A stretch of 15,161 bases of DNA from an uncultured Fastidiosipila sp. (GTDB lineage Bacteria > Bacillota > Clostridia > Saccharofermentanales > Fastidiosipilaceae), in the NCBI GenBank assembly GCA_938014865.1, contig CALLQJ010000080.1, positions 1 through 15,161 of the forward strand. The letters run 5' to 3'. The stretch's first letter is position 1; every line of letters starts with the position of its first letter. Made by a program: the position numbers and the translations under genes. Shown in pieces: positions 7,360 to 14,696 of the stretch. Below the pieces are notes generated by a model. The model ran no database searches, was not told the origin of the DNA, and saw only the letters and a program-made list of their open reading frames with translations.

Positions 7360-9169
7360 CGTCGCTCCTCCTCTCCTCTGCTTCAGCGTTCTCCGTTTCT
7401 TCATCCGTCAGACGCTTTTGCGTATTGACAATATCGCGGTACAGTTCAGACGCGATCAGCAGTTCCTCGTGGCTTCCGGCCGCTGCGATACGGCCTTCAT
7501 CCATGACATAAATGCGCTCGGCATTTTGTATGCTGTGCACGCGCTGGGAAATCAGGACCACGGCCATTTCCTCCGGCCATGCGGCCAGATCATGGAGCAA
7601 GGCCGCTTCGGTCTTATAGTCCAAAGCACTCGCACTGTCATCTAAGATCAGGATCTCGGGATGCCGGACCAAGGCTCTGGCGATGCAAAGCCTTTGCTTT
7701 TGTCCGCCGCTTAAATTCCGCCCGCCGCGTTCGACGTGGTAATCCAAAGCACCGTCTTTTTCGCTCACAAAATCATAAGCCTGTGCGGTCTTAAGGGCCC
7801 GGGCCAAGGCCTCGTCTGACGGATAGTCCTCGCTTTTTTCATCCAGGCCCAGGCAGACATTTTCTCTTATACTCGCGGAAAAAAGCTGAGATTTCTGCGG
7901 CACAAAGGCAATGCGCCTTGAAATCTCTTCACGTGCGTAACAGCGGATATCCCGGCCGTCGAAGAACACACGCCCCGACTGCGGGTCGTAAAACCGCTGC
8001 AGCAGGCGGGCCAGCGAACTTTTGCCCGAGCCGGTCGAGCCGATAATGCCGATAAATTCGCCGGGGTTAATCTTTACATCCACCTTATCCAAAACCGGTC
8101 TGGCCTCGGGGCTGTAGCGATACGTCAGTCCGTCGGCTTCCAAAAGAGCGCTGTTTTCCCGGCGTACGGCACAGGCCTCGTCATCTGCGGGAAGCTCTTT
8201 GAGCTCTTCTTCCTCACTTAAGACCTCTTTCAGACGCTCGGCCGATGCCAGGGTACGCGGCACCGCCATCACCAGATTCGCGGTAACGGTCATGGCCAGC
8301 AGCACCTGCATGAAATAATTAATCAGAGCAATCATTTCGCCCGGCAAAAGCTCGCCGCTCTGCACGAGGCCGCCGCCCAGATAAAGGGCGATCACGATCG
8401 CCGCATTGACAATAAAGACCGTACCCGGATTCATCAGGGCCGAAATTTTGCCGGCTCTTTCCAGGTAATCCGTCACTTCATCATTACTGTCGGCAAAGTA
8501 CTCCCGCTCATGCTCCGAGCGGTTAAAGGCCCGGATAATACGCACACCGGAGAGGTGATCGGAAATCAGGCGCCCGAGTTTATCCGTGCCTTTCTGCGCC
8601 AGACGCACCAAAGGCAGGCTCTTCCCCATCACCTTCGCCAGCAGCACCGCCGCGGCCGGAATTGAAATCAGCATCAGAACGGCAATGCCCGGTGAAATAT
8701 AAAAAGCGAGGATGCTGCCGCCTATGCATAAAAAAGGCGCCCGGATAAGAAGCCGGATCGACATGGCGACGGCAAACTGAATATTATTAATATCGATTGT
8801 CAGGCGGTTGGCCAGAGAAGGCGCGCCGTAGCGGTCAAGCTGCGCAAAAGAAAAACGCTGTGCCCGGTCAAAGACATCATTTCGCAAAAGCGTGCCGACG
8901 CCTTGAGAAGCCAGAGAAGCCATATACTGGCAGCTGAAGGAAAAAAGCATGCCCAAGACCACCAGAATCAAAAGGCTCCCCCCTTTCCTCAGGAAAAAGC
9001 CCATATCATTTCCGTGAAACGAGGCGCCGTCAATGACCCTTGCCATAAACAAAGGCATAAGTAGTTCAAGCACCGCCTCTACCAGTTTACAGGCCGGCCC
9101 TGCGATAAACTGCAGGCGGTAAGGCCGAAGGTACGGCTTCAGAAAGTTCAGGGAATTTTCTTTACGCAT
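7334..9169 (-). CDS. ABC exporter half-transporter with degenerate ATP site
   Basis: A 611-residue half-transporter with a membrane domain at about 15-305 and an ATPase domain with Walker A GSTGSGKSS (377-385), canonical signature LSGGQ (486-490) and Walker B ILILD (506-510). The position of the catalytic glutamate is Asp511 (DDSASALD) and the switch histidine is Gln542 (SQRVHS). These substitutions are typical of the TM287-like subunit of heterodimeric exporters, so its own ATP site should be poorly hydrolytic while its signature completes the partner's active site. The C-terminus (about 588-611) is an acidic and charged extension. The ATG overlaps the ispG stop by eight bases (ATGCGTAA) behind only a weak AGG site, which implies translational coupling. 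It is the third gene of the ispH operon. Substrate is unknown. Confidence 0.93.
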   Translation of the reverse strand: MRKENSLNFLKPYLRPYRLQFIAGPACKLVEAVLELLMPLFMARVIDGASFHGNDMGFFLRKGGSLLILVVLGMLFSFSCQYMASLASQGVGTLLRNDVFDRAQRFSFAQLDRYGAPSLANRLTIDINNIQFAVAMSIRLLIRAPFLCIGGSILAFYISPGIAVLMLISIPAAAVLLAKVMGKSLPLVRLAQKGTDKLGRLISDHLSGVRIIRAFNRSEHEREYFADSNDEVTDYLERAGKISALMNPGTVFIVNAAIVIALYLGGGLVQSGELLPGEMIALINYFMQVLLAMTVTANLVMAVPRTLASAERLKEVLSEEEELKELPADDEACAVRRENSALLEADGLTYRYSPEARPVLDKVDVKINPGEFIGIIGSTGSGKSSLARLLQRFYDPQSGRVFFDGRDIRCYAREEISRRIAFVPQKSQLFSASIRENVCLGLDEKSEDYPSDEALARALKTAQAYDFVSEKDGALDYHVERGGRNLSGGQKQRLCIARALVRHPEILILDDSASALDYKTEAALLHDLAAWPEEMAVVLISQRVHSIQNAERIYVMDEGRIAAAGSHEELLIASELYRDIVNTQKRLTDEETENAEAEERRSDDGREILPV

Positions 9170-10235
9170 CAGGACCTGCTTTCACCAGGCGCAGAATTTC
9201 CTCTTTCAGCACCGGAACTATTTCAGCCTGCGGAATTTTTCGGATGATTTCCCCTTTTCGAAACAAAAGCGCGGCGTCTTTGCCGCCGGCGACACCTATA
9301 TCCGCCCTCGCGGCTTCCTGCGGTCCGTTGACGGCACAGCCCATCACGGCCACGGTAATGTCCGCCTGAATGTCCTTGAGAAATGCTTCGATTTCCCGGG
9401 CGACCGGCAGCATGTCATACCGGATACGGCCGCAGGTCGGGCAGGAAATTAAATCGGGTACGTCCTCCGCCAGGCCCACCGCCTTTAAAAGCTTGCGGGC
9501 AATCGGCAGTTCATCGGAAGGGTCCGAGGATACCGAAATCCGCATGGTATCGCCGATGCCGTCATAAAGCAGGCCGCCTAAGGCAGCGGATGACTTAATG
9601 GCTGAATACATCGGCGTTCCGGCCTCTGTCACCCCGAGGTGCAGAGGATAGGGAAAGGTCTCGGCTGCCAGGCGGCAGGTTTCGATCGTAAGCGGCACGT
9701 CCGAGGATTTAACCGACAAGCCAATATCGTGGAAATCTTCGGCCTCAAGCAGCCGGACTTGTTCTTTGGCCGACTCGATCATCGCTTCTGCACTCGGGCC
9801 GCCATAGCGGGCCAGGATCTCTTTTCCCAGAGAACCGGCGTTCACCCCTATTCTTATCGGAATATGATGTTTTTTGCAGGCTTCGAGTACAGCCCGAACC
9901 CGCTCCGGCGAACCGATGTTGCCGGGATTGATGCGCAGCTTATCGATGCCCTCTTCGGCTGCAATCAGAGCCAGGCGGTAATCAAAATGGATATCCGCAA
10001 TCAAGGGGCAGCTGACCTCGGCTTTTATCTTTGAAATCGCCCGGGCATCTTCCGTATCCCGGACCGCCAGGCGAACTAAGCTGCTGCCGGCTGCCTGAAG
10101 GCGCTTGATCTGCCGGACTGTTGCATCAACATCTTTGGTTTTGGTATTGGTCATCGACTGCAGAATGACGCGGTTTTGTCCGCCGATCTGCACATCGCCG
10201 ACCATAACTTTTCGGGTCTCTTCTCGCGTGATCAT
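9162..10235 (-). CDS. ispG: 4-hydroxy-3-methylbut-2-en-1-yl diphosphate synthase
   Basis: A 357-residue enzyme (GcpE) that makes HMBPP from 2-C-methyl-erythritol-2,4-cyclodiphosphate in the MEP isoprenoid pathway, using a 4Fe-4S cluster. The N-terminal TIM barrel carries QSMTNT, LVRLAVRD, ADIHFDYRLAL and KLRINPGNIG. The C-terminal cluster domain has Cys265 and Cys268 in SCPTCGR, then Cys300 and Glu307 in MGCAVNGPQEA, the expected four ligands. The length is that of the short bacterial form without the insert found in plants. Its ATG overlaps the ispH stop by four bases (ATGA), and its own stop overlaps the next ABC gene. It would need flavodoxin or ferredoxin as electron donor; none is in the window. 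Confidence 0.97.
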   Translation of the reverse strand: MITREETRKVMVGDVQIGGQNRVILQSMTNTKTKDVDATVRQIKRLQAAGSSLVRLAVRDTEDARAISKIKAEVSCPLIADIHFDYRLALIAAEEGIDKLRINPGNIGSPERVRAVLEACKKHHIPIRIGVNAGSLGKEILARYGGPSAEAMIESAKEQVRLLEAEDFHDIGLSVKSSDVPLTIETCRLAAETFPYPLHLGVTEAGTPMYSAIKSSAALGGLLYDGIGDTMRISVSSDPSDELPIARKLLKAVGLAEDVPDLISCPTCGRIRYDMLPVAREIEAFLKDIQADITVAVMGCAVNGPQEAARADIGVAGGKDAALLFRKGEIIRKIPQAEIVPVLKEEILRLVKAGPDA

Positions 10236-11158
10236 TTTGTCCTCTTCATATCTAAAATGTGTGCCGGATCGACTTCGGGCAAAGGAGCGGGATCGTCAAA
10301 ATCCAGCGTTCTGAGATAATCTTCCACCTGCCGGTATAAGTAAGCCGGGGTCGATGCACCGGCTGTCACCCCTACTTTTATATCCGGCCTGAACCAGGCT
10401 AAATCCAAGTCCTCCGCACTTTCAATGCGTTTGACCGAAGCCGCCCCCGATGCTTTCGCAATTTCCGCGAGCATCGCGGTATTATTGGACTGCGGATCGC
10501 CTACGACTAAAAGCAAATCCAGGTCCCCGGCTTTTTCGACGGCTTCCTGACGTTTTCTCGTCGCCGAACAAATTTCATTGGCAAATTCGGCGTGCGGATA
10601 AAGCTTAGTAATGGCCTGAAAAACATCCGCCAAATCGCGCACGGAGAGCGTGGTCTGATTGGTTACAAAAATTTTTTCTGCTTTTAGTCTTTTCGGAATA
10701 TCCTCTTCTGACGTGATGAGGCTCAGGTTTGCCTTGCCCGAGGTGACGGCCAAGGCTTCGGGATGGCCGGCTTTGCCGATATAAAAGACGTGATAGCCTT
10801 CGGCCAGCTTCTGCTCGACCAATTCCTGCGTTGAACGGACTTCCGGACAGGTGGCATCTGCAATCTTAAGGCCTAAACGCTTTGCTTTCTCCCTTACGGC
10901 ATCGGAGACACCGTGCGCGGAAAAAATAACATATCCTTGCGGCACCAGATCCAAAAGCTCTAAACGATTCAAGCCGGGTTCCGATATGGTCTTGATGCCT
11001 TTTTCTTCCAAGGCCCGGACCACCCATTTGTTATGCACCAAAAGGCCCAGTACGGAGACATTCTCATCGGGATGCTCCGCTTTGACGGCAAGCGCCTTGC
11101 GGATGGCCAGCAGCACACCGCGGCAGTAACTTCTCGGTCGTATTGAGACTACGTCCAT
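10232..11158 (-). CDS. ispH: 4-hydroxy-3-methylbut-2-enyl diphosphate reductase
   Basis: A 308-residue enzyme (LytB) that reduces HMBPP to IPP and DMAPP, the last MEP-pathway step. Cluster cysteines are Cys12 (YCRGV), Cys104 (ATCPEV) and Cys197 (EICSATRKRQ). Substrate-binding histidines sit in LVHNK (His42), SAHGVS (His82) and GHPEA (His132, Glu134), followed by TNQTTLSV, QSNNT and GAST. The opening MDVVSIRPRSYCRGV is of the Bacillus-type branch, with Arg13 where Bacillus has Tyr. There is no fused ribosomal S1 domain, unlike some clostridial IspH proteins. The ATG at 11156-11158 has GGGAGGA seven bases upstream. It is the first gene of the ispH-ispG-ABC-ABC unit and lies divergent from the rRNA methyltransferase gene. 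Confidence 0.96.
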   Translation of the reverse strand: MDVVSIRPRSYCRGVLLAIRKALAVKAEHPDENVSVLGLLVHNKWVVRALEEKGIKTISEPGLNRLELLDLVPQGYVIFSAHGVSDAVREKAKRLGLKIADATCPEVRSTQELVEQKLAEGYHVFYIGKAGHPEALAVTSGKANLSLITSEEDIPKRLKAEKIFVTNQTTLSVRDLADVFQAITKLYPHAEFANEICSATRKRQEAVEKAGDLDLLLVVGDPQSNNTAMLAEIAKASGAASVKRIESAEDLDLAWFRPDIKVGVTAGASTPAYLYRQVEDYLRTLDFDDPAPLPEVDPAHILDMKRTK

Positions 11159-11185
11159 CCTTTATCCTCCCGTCTTTTATCTGCG

Positions 11186-11194
11186 ATTATAACA
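11186..11194 (-). promoter_or_regulatory. Extended -10 promoter of the ispH operon
   Basis: On the minus strand the bases read TGTTATAAT, a perfect TATAAT preceded by the TGn extension. No good -35 is present 16-18 bases upstream, which is common for extended -10 promoters. The transcript would start near 11179, about 20 bases before the ispH start codon. Confidence 0.65.
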
Positions 11195-11217
11195 CAGCGT
11201 CTGCTTCAAATTATCTT

Positions 11218-11233
11218 GCTGCTTTTAAGCAGC
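11218..11233. repeat. Palindrome between ispH and the divergent methyltransferase gene
   Basis: GCTGCTTTTAAGCAGC is a near-perfect dyad: seven-base arms GCTGCTT and AAGCAGC around TT. It lies 24 bases upstream of the extended -10 of ispH, in the -35 to upstream zone, so it could be an operator. It has no T-tract suggesting a terminator for either gene. Confidence 0.4.
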
Positions 11234-11328
11234 CCCGGAGCCGGAATCCCGGGCAAAAGCGCTGTGATGTACACTGTGATAAGAGCTTTTTTTAAACGAC
11301 AAGCAAGAAGAAGAAGGGCCGGAATATT

Positions 11329-12699
11329 ATGCGTATCAAAATTCGTGACATAGCTGAAGACGGGTCGGGGATCGGCCCGGATGAAGAAGGCAAAATATGG
11401 TTTTGCGAAGATGCCCTGCCGGGCGAAATAATCGAGGCCGCTGCCGCCGGAAAAAACAGATGCCGGCCTCTTAAGCGGCTTAACGATGCGCCCTTCCGGC
11501 AAGATCCCCCCTGCCCGCTCTTCGGCCGCTGCGGCGGCTGCAGTCTGCAGCACATGCAGTATGAGGCCGCGCTTGAACTTAAGCACCGTCAGGTCCGCGA
11601 CAAGCTGATCCGGATCGGCGGATTCTCTGAAGAAAGCGTCAAGCGCGCGGATCGATCACCCGACGGCAAAGCCTATGCATCGCCTGAGATTTTTCACTAC
11701 CGCAATAATATCCGCTGGCATGTGAAGCGTAAAAACGGGCGCGTTCTCTGCGGATTTCTGACCCGAGGAAGTCATGATCTTCTTAATATCGGAGCGCTTC
11801 CCTGTCTGCTGGCCGCTCCTCCGGCTGATAAAGTCAGGCGGCATTTTCAAGCGTTCTGTCAAAAGCAGGCCGCGGAAACACTGCTGCCCGATGCTCTTCA
11901 GGTCCGGCACAGCGAAGAAAACAAGGAAGTTCTGATCACTTTGTTTTTCCGGCGTGATCGATTTATGAAGCAGCAGCAAAAGCAAAGAGCGCTTTGGCTG
12001 CGCTGGCTTGATGCGCTGAAACCTGTCATCGCAGCTTACCGGATTGCGGGACTTTCTGCTGTATTGCAGGAAGTTTCCCGCCGCAGAAAAGCCAAGACGG
12101 AAGAAGTGATTTTGAGCGGCCGAAATTATCTTCATGAAAGCATCGGGGGAAAAGAATTTTTTATCCAGCAGCAGGGCTTTTTTCAAGTCAACAGCCGGCA
12201 GGCAGAAAGGCTGGCGGAGACGGTCTTTGCCCGGAGCAAGGCTCGGCCCGGTCAGGAAATCTGGGATATCTACGGCGGGACCGGCAGCCTGGGCCTGAAC
12301 TTTGCCCTGGCCGGTTTAAATGTGCGCGTGATTGAAATTCATCCTGGCACCGTGAAGTTCGGGAGCATGCAGGCCGAGGCCAACGGCGTTTCGGAGCGCA
12401 TGCGGTTTTACCGAGGAGATGCCTCAAAAAAAGCGGCAGAACTCCTGGACTCGGGCTTTGCTCCGGATATTATTTTGACGGATCCTCCCCGCGCAGGACT
12501 TACGGAACGCTTGATCCGGGATCTTGCTTCGACCGGGGCGAAACGCTGGATTTATGTTTCTTGTGATCCGGCGACACTGGCCCGTGACCTGCGTTTGATG
12601 ACGGAGAAAGGCTTTTGTTTGGAAAGCTTTGAGACCTTTGATATGTTTCCCGGGACGATGCATGCGGAATGCCTGTGTTTGATGTCAAGAGAAGACTGA
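11329..12699 (+). CDS. rlmD: 23S rRNA (uracil-C5)-methyltransferase, RlmD/RumA family
   Basis: A 456-residue SAM-dependent RNA methyltransferase. The N-terminus is a TRAM-like RNA-binding domain (RIKIRDIAEDGSGIG). Cys62, Cys68 and Cys71 in CPLFGRCGGC plus Cys159 are the expected 4Fe-4S ligands. The catalytic domain has the SAM loop IWDIYGGTGSLGLNFA, then ILTDPPRAGL, the catalytic Cys412 in YVSCDPATLARDL, and FPGTMHAE with Glu447 as the likely base. These make it an active-looking m5U enzyme. Whether it acts at U1939, U747 or both cannot be told from sequence, since Gram-positive RlmCD-type enzymes do both. The ATG has only a weak GGA site five bases upstream. It is divergent from ispH and appears intact at its 3' end, although an opposing ORF overlaps that end. 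Confidence 0.9.
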   Translation: MRIKIRDIAEDGSGIGPDEEGKIWFCEDALPGEIIEAAAAGKNRCRPLKRLNDAPFRQDPPCPLFGRCGGCSLQHMQYEAALELKHRQVRDKLIRIGGFSEESVKRADRSPDGKAYASPEIFHYRNNIRWHVKRKNGRVLCGFLTRGSHDLLNIGALPCLLAAPPADKVRRHFQAFCQKQAAETLLPDALQVRHSEENKEVLITLFFRRDRFMKQQQKQRALWLRWLDALKPVIAAYRIAGLSAVLQEVSRRRKAKTEEVILSGRNYLHESIGGKEFFIQQQGFFQVNSRQAERLAETVFARSKARPGQEIWDIYGGTGSLGLNFALAGLNVRVIEIHPGTVKFGSMQAEANGVSERMRFYRGDASKKAAELLDSGFAPDIILTDPPRAGLTERLIRDLASTGAKRWIYVSCDPATLARDLRLMTEKGFCLESFETFDMFPGTMHAECLCLMSRED

Positions 12700-12865
12700 G
12701 CAGCGCAAGCAGTGCATTGCCCGCTATCCCTATTCCGCTCATAGCTACAAATGATGTAAGAAGCGGGGTCGGATTAGTAATACCATCAAAAATAAAGAGG
12801 TGAACACCCGTCGCTATACCGCCTGTCAGCATAAGCAGCAGCATGATCCATCGAGCGTGTTTCAT
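12500..12865 (-). CDS. Small two-helix membrane protein, possibly 3'-truncated
   Basis: I do not recognise this protein. Its ATG at 12863-12865 has a good AGGAGAGG ribosome site and an extended -10 element just upstream, so it looks expressed. The 5' part encodes two membrane segments (about residues 6-26 and 35-60) with the loop FDGITNPTPLLTS between them. From residue 57 on, the frame runs antisense into the last 200 bases of rlmD and becomes a Ser/Pro/Lys-rich sequence unlike a conserved protein, ending at 12500 after 121 residues. The likely reading is that the original 3' end was lost in a rearrangement that joined this gene to rlmD. Alternatively the true protein is short and a frameshift hides its stop. 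Confidence 0.5.
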   Translation of the reverse strand: MKHARWIMLLLMLTGGIATGVHLFIFDGITNPTPLLTSFVAMSGIGIAGNALLALLSLLLTSNTGIPHASSRETYQRSQSFPNKSLSPSSNAGHGPVSPDHKKHKSSVSPRSKQDPGSSVP

Positions 12866-12891
12866 GATTGCCTCTCCTCTTCTTTTATGAC

Positions 12892-12900
12892 ATTGTAACA
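12892..12900 (-). promoter_or_regulatory. Extended -10 element for the small membrane protein
   Basis: On the minus strand the bases read TGTTACAAT, that is TACAAT (five of six -10 matches) with a TGn extension. The -35 zone is not clear. The transcript would begin near 12885, about 20 bases before the start codon, leaving room for the AGGAGAGG ribosome site. Confidence 0.4.
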
Positions 12901-12927
12901 CGGCAAGAATCTTGTCTTATTTTCCGG

Positions 12928-13185
12928 TCCTTTAACGGCGAAAGGCAGCGGGCTGCGATCGGCCTGGCTATTTTGCTGAAACCGCGTCTGCTCCTCGCGG
13001 ACGAAGCGAGCGCGAGTCTTGATAGCAAAAGCACGGTAAAAATTGTCGAAGTCTTAAGGGCGATCTCGCGCGAAGACGGGACCTCCGTCGTCATGGTGAC
13101 CCATGATGAGCGCATGCTCAAATATTGTGACCGCATCATTGAGATTGCGGACGGCGATGTGCGCGAAAAAGACGGGGATGCTTGA
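12928..13185 (+). pseudogene. 3' remnant of an ABC transporter ATPase (LolD/MacB type)
   Basis: Only the C-terminal half of an ATPase domain remains: a degraded signature region SFNGERQRAAIG in place of LSGGERQR, then Walker B LLLADE, the D-loop SASLD, and switch His in VMVTHDE, ending in a normal C-terminus. Walker A and everything before it are missing. Upstream lies the promoter and coding region of an opposing gene, so no N-terminal half is present in any frame. The open frame begins only with TTG and has no ribosome site. This is a 5'-truncated fragment of the kind of ATPase that partners FtsX/MacB-like permeases, left by deletion or recombination. It converges on the sulfatase gene with 21 bases between them. 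Confidence 0.8.
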
Positions 13186-13206
13186 TCAGGAAGGCCTTGT
13201 TCAGGA

Positions 13207-14643
13207 TCAAAATTCCGGATGGACCACCGTATCGGCTTTCGCTTCCGTGTACTCTCTGAGTCCCAAAGCCTTTTTAGCCTTTGCCTGGAATGTTTTTGCT
13301 TTCAAATCAACCTGATAAGGATCGCAGACCTTATAGAGGCGTTTTTTGCATTCTGACTCGGCTTGCCGAAGCTCCTCATTCTTTTCTCTGTGATCTTCGG
13401 AGAGCAAATTATGATTTTCTTCCGGATCATCTTTTAAATTAAAGAGCTGATTCCGGCTCTCCGGATCACAATAAAAGATATATTTAAAATCTCTCCAACG
13501 AATCATGTACAGCCCGTCTTTTCGGCCGTGACAGTGGTATTCGCTGAAGGCATAATCTTTTTTATAAGCTTCTCCCCCCTCCTCGACGAGGCCGAGCAGG
13601 GACTCACCGTCGGTCTCCGATGCATCATAGCGTATCCCGGCCAGCGCGCAGAGGGTCGGATAAAGATCAACAAGCGATACGGGATGGGTAATTTCCCGGG
13701 CTTTTGTTCCGGGCAGGCAGAGCATCAGCGGAATATGGGCGGAGTCTTCAAACATCGTGCATTTCCACCAGACGCCGTGGATGCCCATTTGTTCGCCGTG
13801 ATCACTTGTATAAATCAAGGCGGTCTGCTGATCCAAGCCTTCCTCTGCTAAAAAATCAAGAAGCCTGCCGATCCGTTCATCAAGTTCCGTAACGGCCGCG
13901 CAATAGCCGATTAATAATTTTCTTTGCAGCCCATCCTCCAGATCACGAGAGGCAAAATACGTGCGCAGCTGCTCGAGGCTCGGATTTAATGAGGCAAAAG
14001 GGGCCTTCATCTCAGCCGGCAGTGTTTTTATTCTTTCATCGTAATAGTCCCAATTTTTCTGCTTCACTCTAAAGGGAAAGTGCGGATCCGAAAAGCCGAT
14101 ATAAACATGCCAGTCTTCTGCGTCTTTTTCTTTTAATTCCGCAATATGCGCCAGGGCATCCGCCAGTACTTTATCATCACGTTTTAATTCCTCATCCGGC
14201 CGGATGGAAATATTAAGGTAACGGTCTTTGGCACCGATGCGTTCGACCCATTGATCCCTGTAAAAACAGCCGATATCGGCTGAACGCATATAGCCGGCAT
14301 GCCCTTCTGCCGCAAAATTATAATGCCCTTTGCAGTGAAAATGCGTTTTGCCGAAGACCGCAAAATGCTTTTGATTTTCGGCAAAAATATGAGACAAACC
14401 GGGAACCCGGCCGTCATAGGGCGTTGCATTATCCCAGGTGCCCAGGCGATGCACATATTTTCCGGTGAAAAAAGCACTGCGTGCCGGAGCACAGACGGGA
14501 CAATTTGTATACGCATGCGAAAAAACAATGCTTTTTGCGGCCAGCCGATCCAAATTGGGGGTTTTAAGCGGAAACGGGCTTTGCTTCAAAAAGCTCATCA
14601 TGCGATAGCTGTGTTCATCAGACATTACACAAATGCTCTTCAT
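13207..14643 (-). CDS. Sulfatase (S1 family, formylglycine type)
   Basis: A 478-residue hydrolase that should remove sulfate esters, probably from carbohydrate. The alkaline-phosphatase-like fold shows the metal-binding N-terminal Asp9 (VMSDEH) and the modification site NCPVCAPARSAFFTGK. There Cys51 and Arg55 fit the CxPxR rule for conversion to formylglycine. Lys99 and His101 (GKTHFH), His188 (SDPHFPF), Asp281-His282 (YTSDHGEQMG) and Lys294 fit the remaining active-site pattern. No signal peptide is visible, so it is probably cytoplasmic and acts on imported oligosaccharides. It needs an anaerobic maturase (anSME) that is not in the window. It lies 53 bases after the GH88 gene, with AAGG sites before its ATG. 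Exact substrate is unknown. A choline-sulfatase-like role is possible but the neighbour points to glycans. Confidence 0.93.
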   Translation of the reverse strand: MKSICVMSDEHSYRMMSFLKQSPFPLKTPNLDRLAAKSIVFSHAYTNCPVCAPARSAFFTGKYVHRLGTWDNATPYDGRVPGLSHIFAENQKHFAVFGKTHFHCKGHYNFAAEGHAGYMRSADIGCFYRDQWVERIGAKDRYLNISIRPDEELKRDDKVLADALAHIAELKEKDAEDWHVYIGFSDPHFPFRVKQKNWDYYDERIKTLPAEMKAPFASLNPSLEQLRTYFASRDLEDGLQRKLLIGYCAAVTELDERIGRLLDFLAEEGLDQQTALIYTSDHGEQMGIHGVWWKCTMFEDSAHIPLMLCLPGTKAREITHPVSLVDLYPTLCALAGIRYDASETDGESLLGLVEEGGEAYKKDYAFSEYHCHGRKDGLYMIRWRDFKYIFYCDPESRNQLFNLKDDPEENHNLLSEDHREKNEELRQAESECKKRLYKVCDPYQVDLKAKTFQAKAKKALGLREYTEAKADTVVHPEF

Positions 14644-14696
14644 TTTGCCTTATCCTTTGCTTTCTTTTCCGCCTTTTTTCGTCTTGGGGATCCTCG

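Noticed and set aside
7334..7404. Earlier ATG (7404) for the downstream ABC half-transporter
   Set aside because: It has no Shine-Dalgarno site and would overlap the upstream gene by 71 bases, whereas the ATG at 7359 has GGAGGAG in the right place.
13182..13212. TTGATC/GATCAA inverted repeat between the ATPase remnant and the sulfatase as a terminator
   Set aside because: The stem is only six AT-rich pairs with a 17-base loop and no T-tract.
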